From JAFARZ01 sp035651595 (GTDB taxonomy: Bacteria > Actinomycetota > Actinomycetes > Streptosporangiales > Streptosporangiaceae), in the NCBI GenBank assembly GCA_035651595.1, contig DASRFJ010000059.1, positions 1-64,000 on the forward strand: a stretch of DNA of 64,000 nt, read 5' to 3'. Every line of letters begins with the position of its first letter. The first letter of the stretch is position 1. The notes beneath the pieces were generated by a model. The model was not told the origin of the DNA. It did no database searches and saw nothing but the letters and a program-made list of their open reading frames with translations. The translations under genes and the position numbers were made by a program. This document shows, piece after piece, positions 23,431-30,563 of the stretch.

Positions 23431-24474
23431 GTGCGCATCGGGATGTCACTCAACTACGCGGGCGGTTTCGCGGAGACCGTGACCGAACTGGCCGACTACG
23501 AGAAGGCGGGCCTGGACATCGTGTTCGTGCCCGAGGTGTACACCTTCGACGCGGTCAGCCAGCTCGGTTACATCGCGGCGAAGACCGACCGGCTCCAGAT
23601 CGCCTCGGGCATCCTCCAGATCTACTCGCGCACGCCGGCGCTGACCGCGATGACCGCGGCGGGACTGGACTACGTCTCCGGCGGCCGCTTCACGCTCGGC
23701 ATCGGGGCATCCGGCCCGCAGGTCATCGAGGGCTGGCACGGGGTTCCCTACGACGCCCCGCTGGGGCGGACCAGGGAGCTGATCGAGATCTGCCGGATGG
23801 TCTGGCGTCGCGAGCGGCTCGAATATGCCGGGCGGCACTACCAGCTTCCGCTGCCGGCCGGTCAGGGAACGGGCCTCGGCAAGCCGCTCAAGCTGATCAA
23901 CCAGCCGGTACGGGAGCGCATCCCGGTCATGCTCGCCGCCATCGGTCCCAAGAACGTGGCACTCGCCGCCGAGCTTGCCGAAGCCTGGGAGCCCGTCTTC
24001 TACCTGCCAGAGAAGGCCGCGGCGGTGTGGGGAGGCGCGGTCGCCGAGGGCATGGTCCGGCGCGATCCGGCGCTCGGCAAGCTCGACGTGGTGGCCAACG
24101 CCCCGCTGGCGATGGGCGACGACGTGGCCGGGCTGCGCGACTTCGCCCGGCCGTACTTCGCGCTGTACATCGGGGGGATGGGCGCCAAGGGCAAGAACTT
24201 CTACAACGACCTGGCCCGTCGCTTCGGCTACGAGGCGGAGGCCGAGGCGATCCAGGACGCCTACCTGTCCGGCCGCAAGGAGGAAGCCGCCGCCCTCGTG
24301 CCCACGGACCTGCTCGAGCAGACGTCGCTGATCGGCACCGAGGATTACGTCAGGGACCGCATCGCCGCCTACCGCGAAACGGGCGTCACCACGCTCAACG
24401 TCATGCCGCTCGGCTCCACCCACGAGGCCCGCGTCCGCCTCATCGAACACGTCCGCGACCTAGCCAACCCGTGA
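23431..24474 (+). CDS. LLM class F420-dependent oxidoreductase
   Basis: A 347-residue luciferase-like TIM-barrel flavin/deazaflavin enzyme. Seen are MRIGMSLNYAGG at the start, VFVPEVYTFDAVSQLGYIAAKTDRLQIASGI, the AAGLDYVSGGRFTLGIGASGPQVIEGWHG motif typical of F420-dependent members, and a C-terminal IGTEDYVRDRIAAYRETGVTTLNVMP. The GTG start has a GGAGAAAGG site. The substrate is unknown. The insertion of this gene and the DinB-fold gene between aroQ and the M24 peptidase departs from the usual actinobacterial order. Confidence 0.9.
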   Translation: MRIGMSLNYAGGFAETVTELADYEKAGLDIVFVPEVYTFDAVSQLGYIAAKTDRLQIASGILQIYSRTPALTAMTAAGLDYVSGGRFTLGIGASGPQVIEGWHGVPYDAPLGRTRELIEICRMVWRRERLEYAGRHYQLPLPAGQGTGLGKPLKLINQPVRERIPVMLAAIGPKNVALAAELAEAWEPVFYLPEKAAAVWGGAVAEGMVRRDPALGKLDVVANAPLAMGDDVAGLRDFARPYFALYIGGMGAKGKNFYNDLARRFGYEAEAEAIQDAYLSGRKEEAAALVPTDLLEQTSLIGTEDYVRDRIAAYRETGVTTLNVMPLGSTHEARVRLIEHVRDLANP

Positions 24475-24543
24475 TCGTTTCCGTATCAAGGGCCACCGTC
24501 CCTCCTTCCGCCCTGTATTACCCGCGGGCCTTAACCTGGTTGC

Positions 24544-25620
24544 ATGCCTGACATTCACGCGGCGCGCCGCGGGCGGGCGCAGGAGATAATCGCTGAGGCC
24601 GGCGCCGATGCCGCTCTCATAACCTGCGGGCCGAACGTCCGTTACCTCACGGGCCTGGCATCCTCGAACGCCGCATTGCTGCTCCCGGCGAGCGGTGCTC
24701 CGGTCCTGGCCACCGACTCACGGTACGCGCTGAAGGCGCGGCAGGAGTGCCCTGACCTGGAGCTGATCGTCGAGCGGTTCATCGAACCGAGGCTGGCCAC
24801 CGAGATGAGCGCCCGTGGCTTGCGCACGGTGGCGTTCGAGGCGCACGAGATGACGGTGGAACGCCATGCTGAACTAGCAGCGAAAGCCGAAGGAGTCACC
24901 ACAATCCCGTTCGGCAGAAAAATAGAGAAGCTGCGCGAGGTCAAGGATCCCGCCGAGCTGGAGCTGCTGGCCACCGCCTGCCGGATCAGCGGCCAGGCCC
25001 TCGCCGACGTTTTCCCGCTGATTCGTCCCGGCCTGACCGAGCGCGGGCTCGCCGCCGTGCTGGACCGGACGATGATCGCGCTGGGTGCGGACGGGCCGGC
25101 CTTCGACACGATTGTGGCAAGCGGGCCGAACGGCGCGATCCCGCATCATTCGCCCACCGACCGGCCGCTGCGCCGCGGCGACCTGATCACCATGGACTTC
25201 GGCGCCAGGTACGGCGGTTACCACGCGGACATGACGCGCACGGTCGCGCTCGGCGAGCCGTCCGGCTGGCAGCGGGAGATCTACGAACTGGTCGCCGCCG
25301 CCCAGCGGGCGGGGATCGACGCGGCCAGGCCGGGCGCGGACGTCGGGGATGTGGACGCGGCGGCGAGGGACCTGATCAGGGACGCCGGACACGGCGAGCA
25401 CTTCCAGCACGGACTGGGCCATGGCGTGGGCCTGGAGGTGCACGAGGCGCCGACCCTCGGGTACGGAAGAACGGGTAAGCTAGGCACTCGGGTTCCGGTC
25501 ACCGTAGAACCAGGCGTCTACCTGCCAGGCAAGGGCGGGGTCCGGATCGAAGACGTTCTCGTCGTGGGGGACACGGTACGGCTTCTCACCACGACCACCA
25601 GAGACCTGCTTGTCCTTTAG
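24544..25620 (+). CDS. pepQ: M24 family Xaa-Pro aminopeptidase/dipeptidase
   Basis: A 358-residue creatinase-fold metallopeptidase. The N-terminal creatinase-like domain (1-125) precedes the catalytic pita-bread domain with metal ligands in MDFGARYGGYHADMTRTV (two Asp), HGLGHGVGLEVHE (His), VTVEPGVYLPGKGGVRIED (two Glu). Cytoplasmic peptidases of this type cleave peptides with Pro at position 2 or dipeptides. It lies 16 bp upstream of efp, the normal actinobacterial partner. Confidence 0.92.
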   Translation: MPDIHAARRGRAQEIIAEAGADAALITCGPNVRYLTGLASSNAALLLPASGAPVLATDSRYALKARQECPDLELIVERFIEPRLATEMSARGLRTVAFEAHEMTVERHAELAAKAEGVTTIPFGRKIEKLREVKDPAELELLATACRISGQALADVFPLIRPGLTERGLAAVLDRTMIALGADGPAFDTIVASGPNGAIPHHSPTDRPLRRGDLITMDFGARYGGYHADMTRTVALGEPSGWQREIYELVAAAQRAGIDAARPGADVGDVDAAARDLIRDAGHGEHFQHGLGHGVGLEVHEAPTLGYGRTGKLGTRVPVTVEPGVYLPGKGGVRIEDVLVVGDTVRLLTTTTRDLLVL

Positions 25621-25636
25621 CTATGGAGATTTAGAC

Positions 25637-26194
25637 GTGGCCACCACGAACGACTTGAAGAACGGCATGACGCTGAACATCGAGGGTCAGCTCTGGAGTG
25701 TCGTGGAGTTCCAGCATGTCAAGCCGGGCAAGGGCCCCGCCTTCGTGCGCACCAAGCTGAAGAACGTGCTGTCCGGCAAGGTCGTGGACCGGACCTTCAA
25801 CGCGGGCGTCAAGGTGGACGTGGCCAACGTCGACAGGCGCGACATGCAGTACCTGTACCGCGAGGGCCCGGACTTCGTGTTCATGGACATGACCGACTAC
25901 GACCAGCCGCACATCCCCGCCTCGGTCGTCGGTGACGCCGCCAACTACCTGCTCGAGGAGCAGATGGTCACGGTCGCGTTCAACGACGGCGTGCCGCTGT
26001 ACCTGGACATGCCGGCCGCGGTGGAGCTGACCATCAGCCAGACCGATCCGGGCCTGCAGGGCGATCGCTCCACGGGCGGCACCAAGCCGGCCACGCTGGA
26101 GACCGGTGCGCAGATCCAGGTGCCGCTGTTCATCTCCACCGGCGAGAAGATCAAGGTCGACACCAGGACCGGCACCTATCTCGGCCGCGCCTGA
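25637..26194 (+). CDS. efp: Elongation factor P
   Basis: EF-P binds between the P and E sites and relieves stalling at polyproline, relevant here because FtsL, FtsI, RsmH and MurF are proline-rich. The 185-residue protein has the KOW-like domain I with KPGKGPAFVRTKLKN (the loop Lys contacting the P-site tRNA), and OB domains II/III ending GEKIKVDTRTGTYLGRA. The GTG at 25637 follows a GGAGA site and gives the canonical MATTNDLKNG start. Six bases separate it from nusB. Confidence 0.97.
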   Translation: MATTNDLKNGMTLNIEGQLWSVVEFQHVKPGKGPAFVRTKLKNVLSGKVVDRTFNAGVKVDVANVDRRDMQYLYREGPDFVFMDMTDYDQPHIPASVVGDAANYLLEEQMVTVAFNDGVPLYLDMPAAVELTISQTDPGLQGDRSTGGTKPATLETGAQIQVPLFISTGEKIKVDTRTGTYLGRA

Positions 26195-26199
26195 GTTTC

Positions 26200-26679
26200 A
26201 TGGCTGCTCGTAGCAAGGCCCGCAAGCGGGCCCTCGACGTGCTGTACGCCGCCGAGGTCCGTGAGGTTTCCACCCTGGATCTGCTCGCCGAGCAGATGAC
26301 CATCGATTCGCCGCCCGTGCCCGAGTACGCGGCCTCGCTTGTGCGTGGTGTCGTGTCGCATCGGGACCGGATCGACTCGCTGCTCGCTTCCTATGCGGAA
26401 GGCTGGACGCTGGACCGGATGCCCGCCGTGGACCGGAACATCCTGCGGATCGGCGTGTTCGAACTGCTCTGGGCGCCGGATGTCCCGGACGGTGTCGTGC
26501 TGAGCGAGGCCACCGAGCTGGCCACCGACCTGTCCACCGACGCGTCCCCCGCCTTCGTCAACGGCCTGCTGGCTCGCCTGGCCCAGCTCAAGCCCACCCT
26601 CCTGCACGACGAAGCGGACCCCCAGCCCCAGCCCGAGCCCCAGCCCCAGCCCGAAGACAACCTCCGCGAAGCCAACTAG
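26200..26679 (+). CDS. nusB: Transcription antitermination/termination factor NusB
   Basis: NusB acts with NusE(S10) on boxA during rRNA transcription. The 159-residue protein has the Arg-rich N terminus SKARKRALDVLYAAEVR, the central VPEYAASLVRGVVSHRDRIDSLL and WTLDRMPAVDRNILRIGVFELLW, and ATDLSTDASPAFVNGLLARLA. The C terminus is an extended PQPQPEPQPQPE tail coded by a CCCCAGCCC-type repeat. In Streptomyces bldD and the pyr operon usually follow; here a repeat element follows. Confidence 0.95.
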   Translation: MAARSKARKRALDVLYAAEVREVSTLDLLAEQMTIDSPPVPEYAASLVRGVVSHRDRIDSLLASYAEGWTLDRMPAVDRNILRIGVFELLWAPDVPDGVVLSEATELATDLSTDASPAFVNGLLARLAQLKPTLLHDEADPQPQPEPQPQPEDNLREAN

Positions 26680-26689
26680 CCCCGCGGGC

Positions 26690-26944
26690 CTGCCTGGCGG
26701 CGTGCGCGCAGCCTGTGCCTGGAGTGCAGTGTGCGACTACCGGGATGGGAGCGCAGCGGCAGTCCCGCGAGCAACGTGGAAGATTAGCCCTTTGTGGTGG
26801 ATCGACCCTCGTGACCAGGGGTCCCGTTACCACGAAGGGGAAATCCGCCACGTTAACCGACGCCGATCGAGCCGGCCGCTGACCCACGGGCGACTAGCAA
26901 CCCGGGCAAGCCCCGGAATAAGCCCGCCTTCTCGCGCCTCTAGG
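26690..26944 (-). repeat. Family-B structured repeat, copy 2
   Basis: In reverse complement this reads CTAGAGG...GGCTTATTCCGGGGCTTGCC, then an imperfect hairpin (26773-26854) with arms ACGTGG...CCGCCACGT, then CCGGTAGTCGCACACTGCAC and TCCAGGCACAGGCTGCGCGC. It parallels 5178-5440 along its whole length. The 320-bp gap between nusB and the membrane-protein gene holds no convincing gene besides this. Confidence 0.75.
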
Positions 26945-27000
26945 GCCGCGCACACAGCTCCACTCACAACTGGAATCGGCGCGCGCTGTCGTCGCGGCGC

Positions 27001-27636
27001 TTAGCCCTGGGAGAAGCGGACCTTGAGGCCGAAGCGGCGCAGTACCCGGACGAACCAGAGGGCGGAAAGCGCCGTGCCGGCCACGACGCCGCCGATCGTG
27101 ACCGCGGTGGTGAGCAGCAGGAAGACCTTGGTGCTCTCCAGCGCCAGCATGATCGACATGCCGATCGTGGACAGCGCGAAGATGCCGGCCCAAAGCCAGG
27201 TGGCGCCCTGGAAGAACTTGTGCAGGCCGACGTGGTGCGACGGGTGCCTGAGCGCTACCACCTCGGCCGCCAGCTGGGCGACCAGCGGCTTGCGGGTGGG
27301 CGCGGTGCGCGCGAACAGCAGGCACAGGCCCAGGTTGGCGAGCGGGAACTGAAGCAGGAAGAACAGCACGCTGCCGGTGATGAGCACGACGGCGGTCTGC
27401 AACGTGAGCACGAGCGCCGAAATCGTGAGCAGGCCGGGGACGCCACCGGTGAAGACCTTGCGGCCGAGCACGGTCAGCCAGACGACCCCGGTTGCCGCGA
27501 TCATGCCCGCGCCGCGGCCGCCAGCCTGTTCGCCGAGCAGGTACCCCGCAACCGGCAGGCCGAGGGACTCGGCGAGGTTCCAGCTCGCGGTCAGCGTCAG
27601 CCGCCACGGGCGGGGCAGCTCCAGGTGCTCAGCCAT
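27001..27636 (-). CDS. Multi-pass membrane protein, VC0807/DUF3159-like
   Basis: A 211-residue protein with about five or six hydrophobic segments (SLGLPVAGYLLGE; GMIAATGVVWLTVL; LLTISALVLTLQTAVVLITGSVLFFLL; ATWLWAGIFALSTIGMSIMLAL; LLLTTAVTIGGVVAGTALSALWF). The layout resembles small actinobacterial membrane proteins annotated VC0807 family; that assignment is tentative. The ATG at 27636 is chosen over earlier in-frame starts because MAEHLELPRPWRLTL begins the conserved-looking part. Confidence 0.65.
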   Translation of the reverse strand: MAEHLELPRPWRLTLTASWNLAESLGLPVAGYLLGEQAGGRGAGMIAATGVVWLTVLGRKVFTGGVPGLLTISALVLTLQTAVVLITGSVLFFLLQFPLANLGLCLLFARTAPTRKPLVAQLAAEVVALRHPSHHVGLHKFFQGATWLWAGIFALSTIGMSIMLALESTKVFLLLTTAVTIGGVVAGTALSALWFVRVLRRFGLKVRFSQG

Positions 27637-27893
27637 GGCGAAGAGCATACGGCGGCAACCCTCGGTCCCGCTGGAAATGCCGGCAGGTGAGGCTATGAAG
27701 AACCTCGGAGTTCCGCATACTCCTAGAACGAACGGGTGGTTACAGAGGTTCACGGATTTGCAGCAATATGTGGCCGCCCGGGCGTGTCGTGCCCATGGCC
27801 TAGTCGTTCAGAATGTCGGTGGCCAGCACTACAGTGGGAGACGCTCCGGCGGCACGCAAGCGGCAGGTAAGCGGCAGGTAAGGGGAGGCTGGC

Positions 27894-28652
27894 GTGGTGG
27901 CAGACCTCAGACGAGACGGCGGGCGCTCCTTGGCGCTGTGGGACGCCGTGCTCGGGGACGTCCTGCTCGGCGTCATCGCCGCCAGCGGCCGGCCGGTGCT
28001 GGACATCGTCGACGTGGGCGGCGGGACCGGCGGCCTGGCGGTGCCCCTGGCGACCCTCGGGCACAACGTGACCGTGGTCGACCCCAGTCCGGACGCGCTC
28101 GCCGCCGCGCAGCGCCGGGCCGCCGAGGTGAGCGTCGGCCTGACCGCCGTCCAGGGCGAGGCGGCCAGCGTCGACAGCCTGGCCGGGCACGCCGCGGCCG
28201 ACCTGATCATCTGCCACAACGTGCTCGAGTACGTGGATTCGCCGGCCGAGGCGATGGCCGCCATCGCCAGGGTGCTGCGGCCGTCCGGCACGGTGAGCGT
28301 GCTCGCGGCCAACTCGGTGGCCGCGGTGCTGCACCGCGCCCTGGCGGGCCGGTTCACCGACGCCAGGCGGATGCTGCCCGGTGACGCGGACGCCGCCGTG
28401 AGCCAGGGTGCGCCCCGTCGGTTCACCCTGCCGGAGCTGACGGCACTCGTCGAGGGTGCCGGACTGCGCGCGGGGGAGGCGCACGGCCTGCGGATCTTCG
28501 GCGGGCTGGTGCCCGGTGCCCTGGTCGACGGCGACCCGGGCGCGGCGATGGGCCTGCTGGCGCTGGAGAGCGCGGCCGCGACCTACCCGCCGCTGCGCGA
28601 CATCGCCGCCCAGTTGCACCTGCTCGGTCACCACCTGCTCGGTCCCCACTGA
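27894..28652 (+). CDS. Class I SAM-dependent methyltransferase
   Basis: A 252-residue Rossmann methyltransferase. The SAM-binding motif is VDVGGGTGGLAVPLATLGHNVTVVDPSPDALAAA (about 40-73), followed by QGEAASVDSL (acidic adenine contact) and LIICHNVLEYVDSP (motif IV). The GTG start follows a GGGGAGG site; an 11-bp tandem repeat AAGCGGCAGGT lies just upstream (27859-27880). A possible promoter, TTCAGA then TACAGT, lies at about 27809-27834. The substrate is unknown. The stop is 4 bp before dinB, so the two form one unit. Confidence 0.85.
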   Translation: MVADLRRDGGRSLALWDAVLGDVLLGVIAASGRPVLDIVDVGGGTGGLAVPLATLGHNVTVVDPSPDALAAAQRRAAEVSVGLTAVQGEAASVDSLAGHAAADLIICHNVLEYVDSPAEAMAAIARVLRPSGTVSVLAANSVAAVLHRALAGRFTDARRMLPGDADAAVSQGAPRRFTLPELTALVEGAGLRAGEAHGLRIFGGLVPGALVDGDPGAAMGLLALESAAATYPPLRDIAAQLHLLGHHLLGPH

Positions 28653-28656
28653 GCCC

Positions 28657-29943
28657 ATGGGCGGCGCTCCGGACGACACGGGCTGCCACGTCCTGCATGT
28701 CGACATGGATGCCTTCTACGCCAGCGTGGAGGTGCGCGATCGCCCGGAGCTGGCCGGGAAGCCGGTCGTGGTGGGGGGCGACGGCACCAGGGGCGTCGTG
28801 CTGTCCGCGACGTATCAGGCCCGCGCGTTCGGCGTCCGGTCGGCGATGCCGGTGATCAGGGCGCGGCGGTTGTGTCCTAAGGCGATCTTCGTCCCGCCCC
28901 GGCACCGGGTGTACGGCGCGGTTTCCAAAGAGGTCATGGCGATCTTCCGGTCGTTCACTCCGGTGGTCGAGCCGCTGGCCCTGGACGAGGCATTCCTTGA
29001 CGTGGCCGGCGCGGTACGGCTGCTCGGCTCGCCCGCCACCATCGGCGCCAGGATCCGGGCCGCGGTCGCCGAGCAGCAAGGGATAACGTGCTCGGTGGGG
29101 GTGGCGCCGACCAAGTTCGTCGCGAAGATCGCATCCGCCCGGTGCAAGCCGGACGGGATGCGGGTCGTTCCCGTCGATGGTGTCCTGGCGTTCCTCCACC
29201 CGCTGCCGGTGTCGGCGCTGTGGGGAGTGGGGGAGCGGACCGGAGAGGTCATGGCGAGGCTGGGCCTGCGCACCGTGGGAGACATCGCCAGAACGCCGCT
29301 CAGCGCCCTTCAGCGCGAGCTTGGCTCCGCGCACGGCACGCACCTGGCGGCGCTGGCGCTGGGCCGCGACGAGCGGCAGGTGACCCCGCACACGCCGGAT
29401 AAGAGCATCGGCGCGGAGGAGACGTTCGACACCGACGTGGCCGACCCGGAGCGGATCAGGCGGGAATTGCTGAGGCTGTCCGGGCGCACCGCGGACGGCC
29501 TGCGGGCGGGCGGTCACGTCGCCAGGACCATCTCCGTCAAGCTCCGCCTGGCGAACTTCAAGACGATGACACGGTCGCGCACTCTGGCCCACCCGACCGA
29601 CGTCTCCCGTGAGATATACGCCACAGCGTGCGCGCTGTACGCGGCCTCCGGGCTGGAGCCGGGCGCCAGGCTGCGCCTGGTCGGGGTACGCGCTTCTGGG
29701 CTCATCCCGGTCGCCAGGGCGACCGCGCAGCCCACCCTGGACGAGCGGCCGAGCGGCTGGCGGGAGGCCGATCGGGCGGTCGATCTCATCGTCCGGCGGT
29801 TCGGCGCGAACGCGGTTCGGCCGGCCGCTCTTGTCGATGACCAGTCTGGGGCCAACCGGCCCGGATCGGATAAACCCACAGTGACATACTCGATACCGGA
29901 TGAGACGAAGACCGGGCAAGATGAGAGACTTTCCGGCGCATAG
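28657..29943 (+). CDS. dinB: DNA polymerase IV (Y family)
   Basis: Error-prone translesion polymerase. The 428-residue protein has the palm motif VLHVDMDAFYASVEVRDRPELAGKPVVVGG (12-41), ATYQARAFGVRSAMP, the catalytic LALDEAFLDV (Asp-Glu), CSVGVAPTKFVAKIAS, a thumb HhH region (ALWGVGERTGEVMARLGLRTVGDIA) and a little-finger domain. A QPTLDE segment near 360 sits where the beta-clamp motif normally lies. The ATG at 28657 is chosen by homology. The adjacent DUF3040 gene is a common neighbour in actinobacteria upstream of the dcw region. Confidence 0.93.
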   Translation: MGGAPDDTGCHVLHVDMDAFYASVEVRDRPELAGKPVVVGGDGTRGVVLSATYQARAFGVRSAMPVIRARRLCPKAIFVPPRHRVYGAVSKEVMAIFRSFTPVVEPLALDEAFLDVAGAVRLLGSPATIGARIRAAVAEQQGITCSVGVAPTKFVAKIASARCKPDGMRVVPVDGVLAFLHPLPVSALWGVGERTGEVMARLGLRTVGDIARTPLSALQRELGSAHGTHLAALALGRDERQVTPHTPDKSIGAEETFDTDVADPERIRRELLRLSGRTADGLRAGGHVARTISVKLRLANFKTMTRSRTLAHPTDVSREIYATACALYAASGLEPGARLRLVGVRASGLIPVARATAQPTLDERPSGWREADRAVDLIVRRFGANAVRPAALVDDQSGANRPGSDKPTVTYSIPDETKTGQDERLSGA

Positions 29944-29950
29944 CGGGGTG

Positions 29951-30043
29951 CACCCTTGGAGGCACGTGTCAACGCTCGTATTCTGGAAAATGAACCGGGT
30001 ATGTGAGGTGAAAGGTCACCGCACACGTGCCTGTCGAAGGGTG
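29951..30043. repeat. Imperfect ~20-bp inverted repeat between dinB and DUF3040
   Basis: CACCCTTGGAGGCACGTGT (29951-29969) faces ACACGTGCCTGTCGAAGGG TG (30023-30043); the arms pair along 18 positions with a two-base bulge. The spacer is 53 nt. It could be a terminator-like structure or another small palindromic element. The rest of the 114-bp gap is non-coding. Confidence 0.6.
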
Positions 30044-30057
30044 TTAGGGGAGGCGTC

Positions 30058-30477
30058 GTGCCGCTCTCTGAGCATGAGCAGCGCCAGCTCGAGCAGATCG
30101 AGCAGGCTCTGTACAGGGAGGATCCGAAGTTCGGGCGTCTCGTGCGCTCCAGCGATCCGCGTGTGCACTATAAGCGCAAGCTAGTGCAGGCACTGGTCGG
30201 GGTGCTGATCGGCGCCGGGCTGGTAGCGGGCGGCGTGGTGACCCACCATGTCTATCTGGAGGCGGCCGGGGCAGCTGTGCTTGTGCTGTCGCTGCTATGG
30301 GCGGTCGTCAACTGGCGGCAGCACGTGGCGCGGACGCGCAAGGCCCGTTCCCGTGCCAAGAAGGGCAGGCCGGAGCGCCGTCGCCCGCCCGCCGGAGGCC
30401 GGTCGAGCCGTTCGAGCCTGATGGAGCGGCTCGAGGAGCGGTGGCGCCGTCGCCAGGAGGGCGACCGCCAGATGTAA
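30058..30477 (+). CDS. DUF3040 domain-containing membrane protein
   Basis: A 139-residue protein. The N-terminal MPLSEHEQRQLEQIEQALYREDPKFG is the DUF3040 signature. Two membrane helices follow (LVGVLIGAGLVAGGVV and AAGAAVLVLSLLWAVV), then a highly basic tail of about 55 residues. The family is restricted to actinobacteria and is often coded near the division cluster; its function is unknown. GTG start with a GGGGAGG site. Confidence 0.9.
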   Translation: MPLSEHEQRQLEQIEQALYREDPKFGRLVRSSDPRVHYKRKLVQALVGVLIGAGLVAGGVVTHHVYLEAAGAAVLVLSLLWAVVNWRQHVARTRKARSRAKKGRPERRRPPAGGRSSRSSLMERLEERWRRRQEGDRQM

Positions 30478-30501
30478 CGCCCGGGCCCTGGATTTCACAA
30501 C

Positions 30502-30563
30502 ATCCAGGACTCAGCCGCGGCATCCAGAAAATCAGCCGCGGCATCCAGGAAATCAGCCGCGGC
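30502..30563. repeat. Three tandem ~21-bp repeats ATCCAGRAAATCAGCCGCGGC
   Basis: Copies at 30502-30521, 30522-30542 and 30543-30563. The last contains the stop codon (30553-30555) of the minus-strand transglutaminase gene. This parallels the 11-bp array that covers the HAD stop at 7517. Confidence 0.85.
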
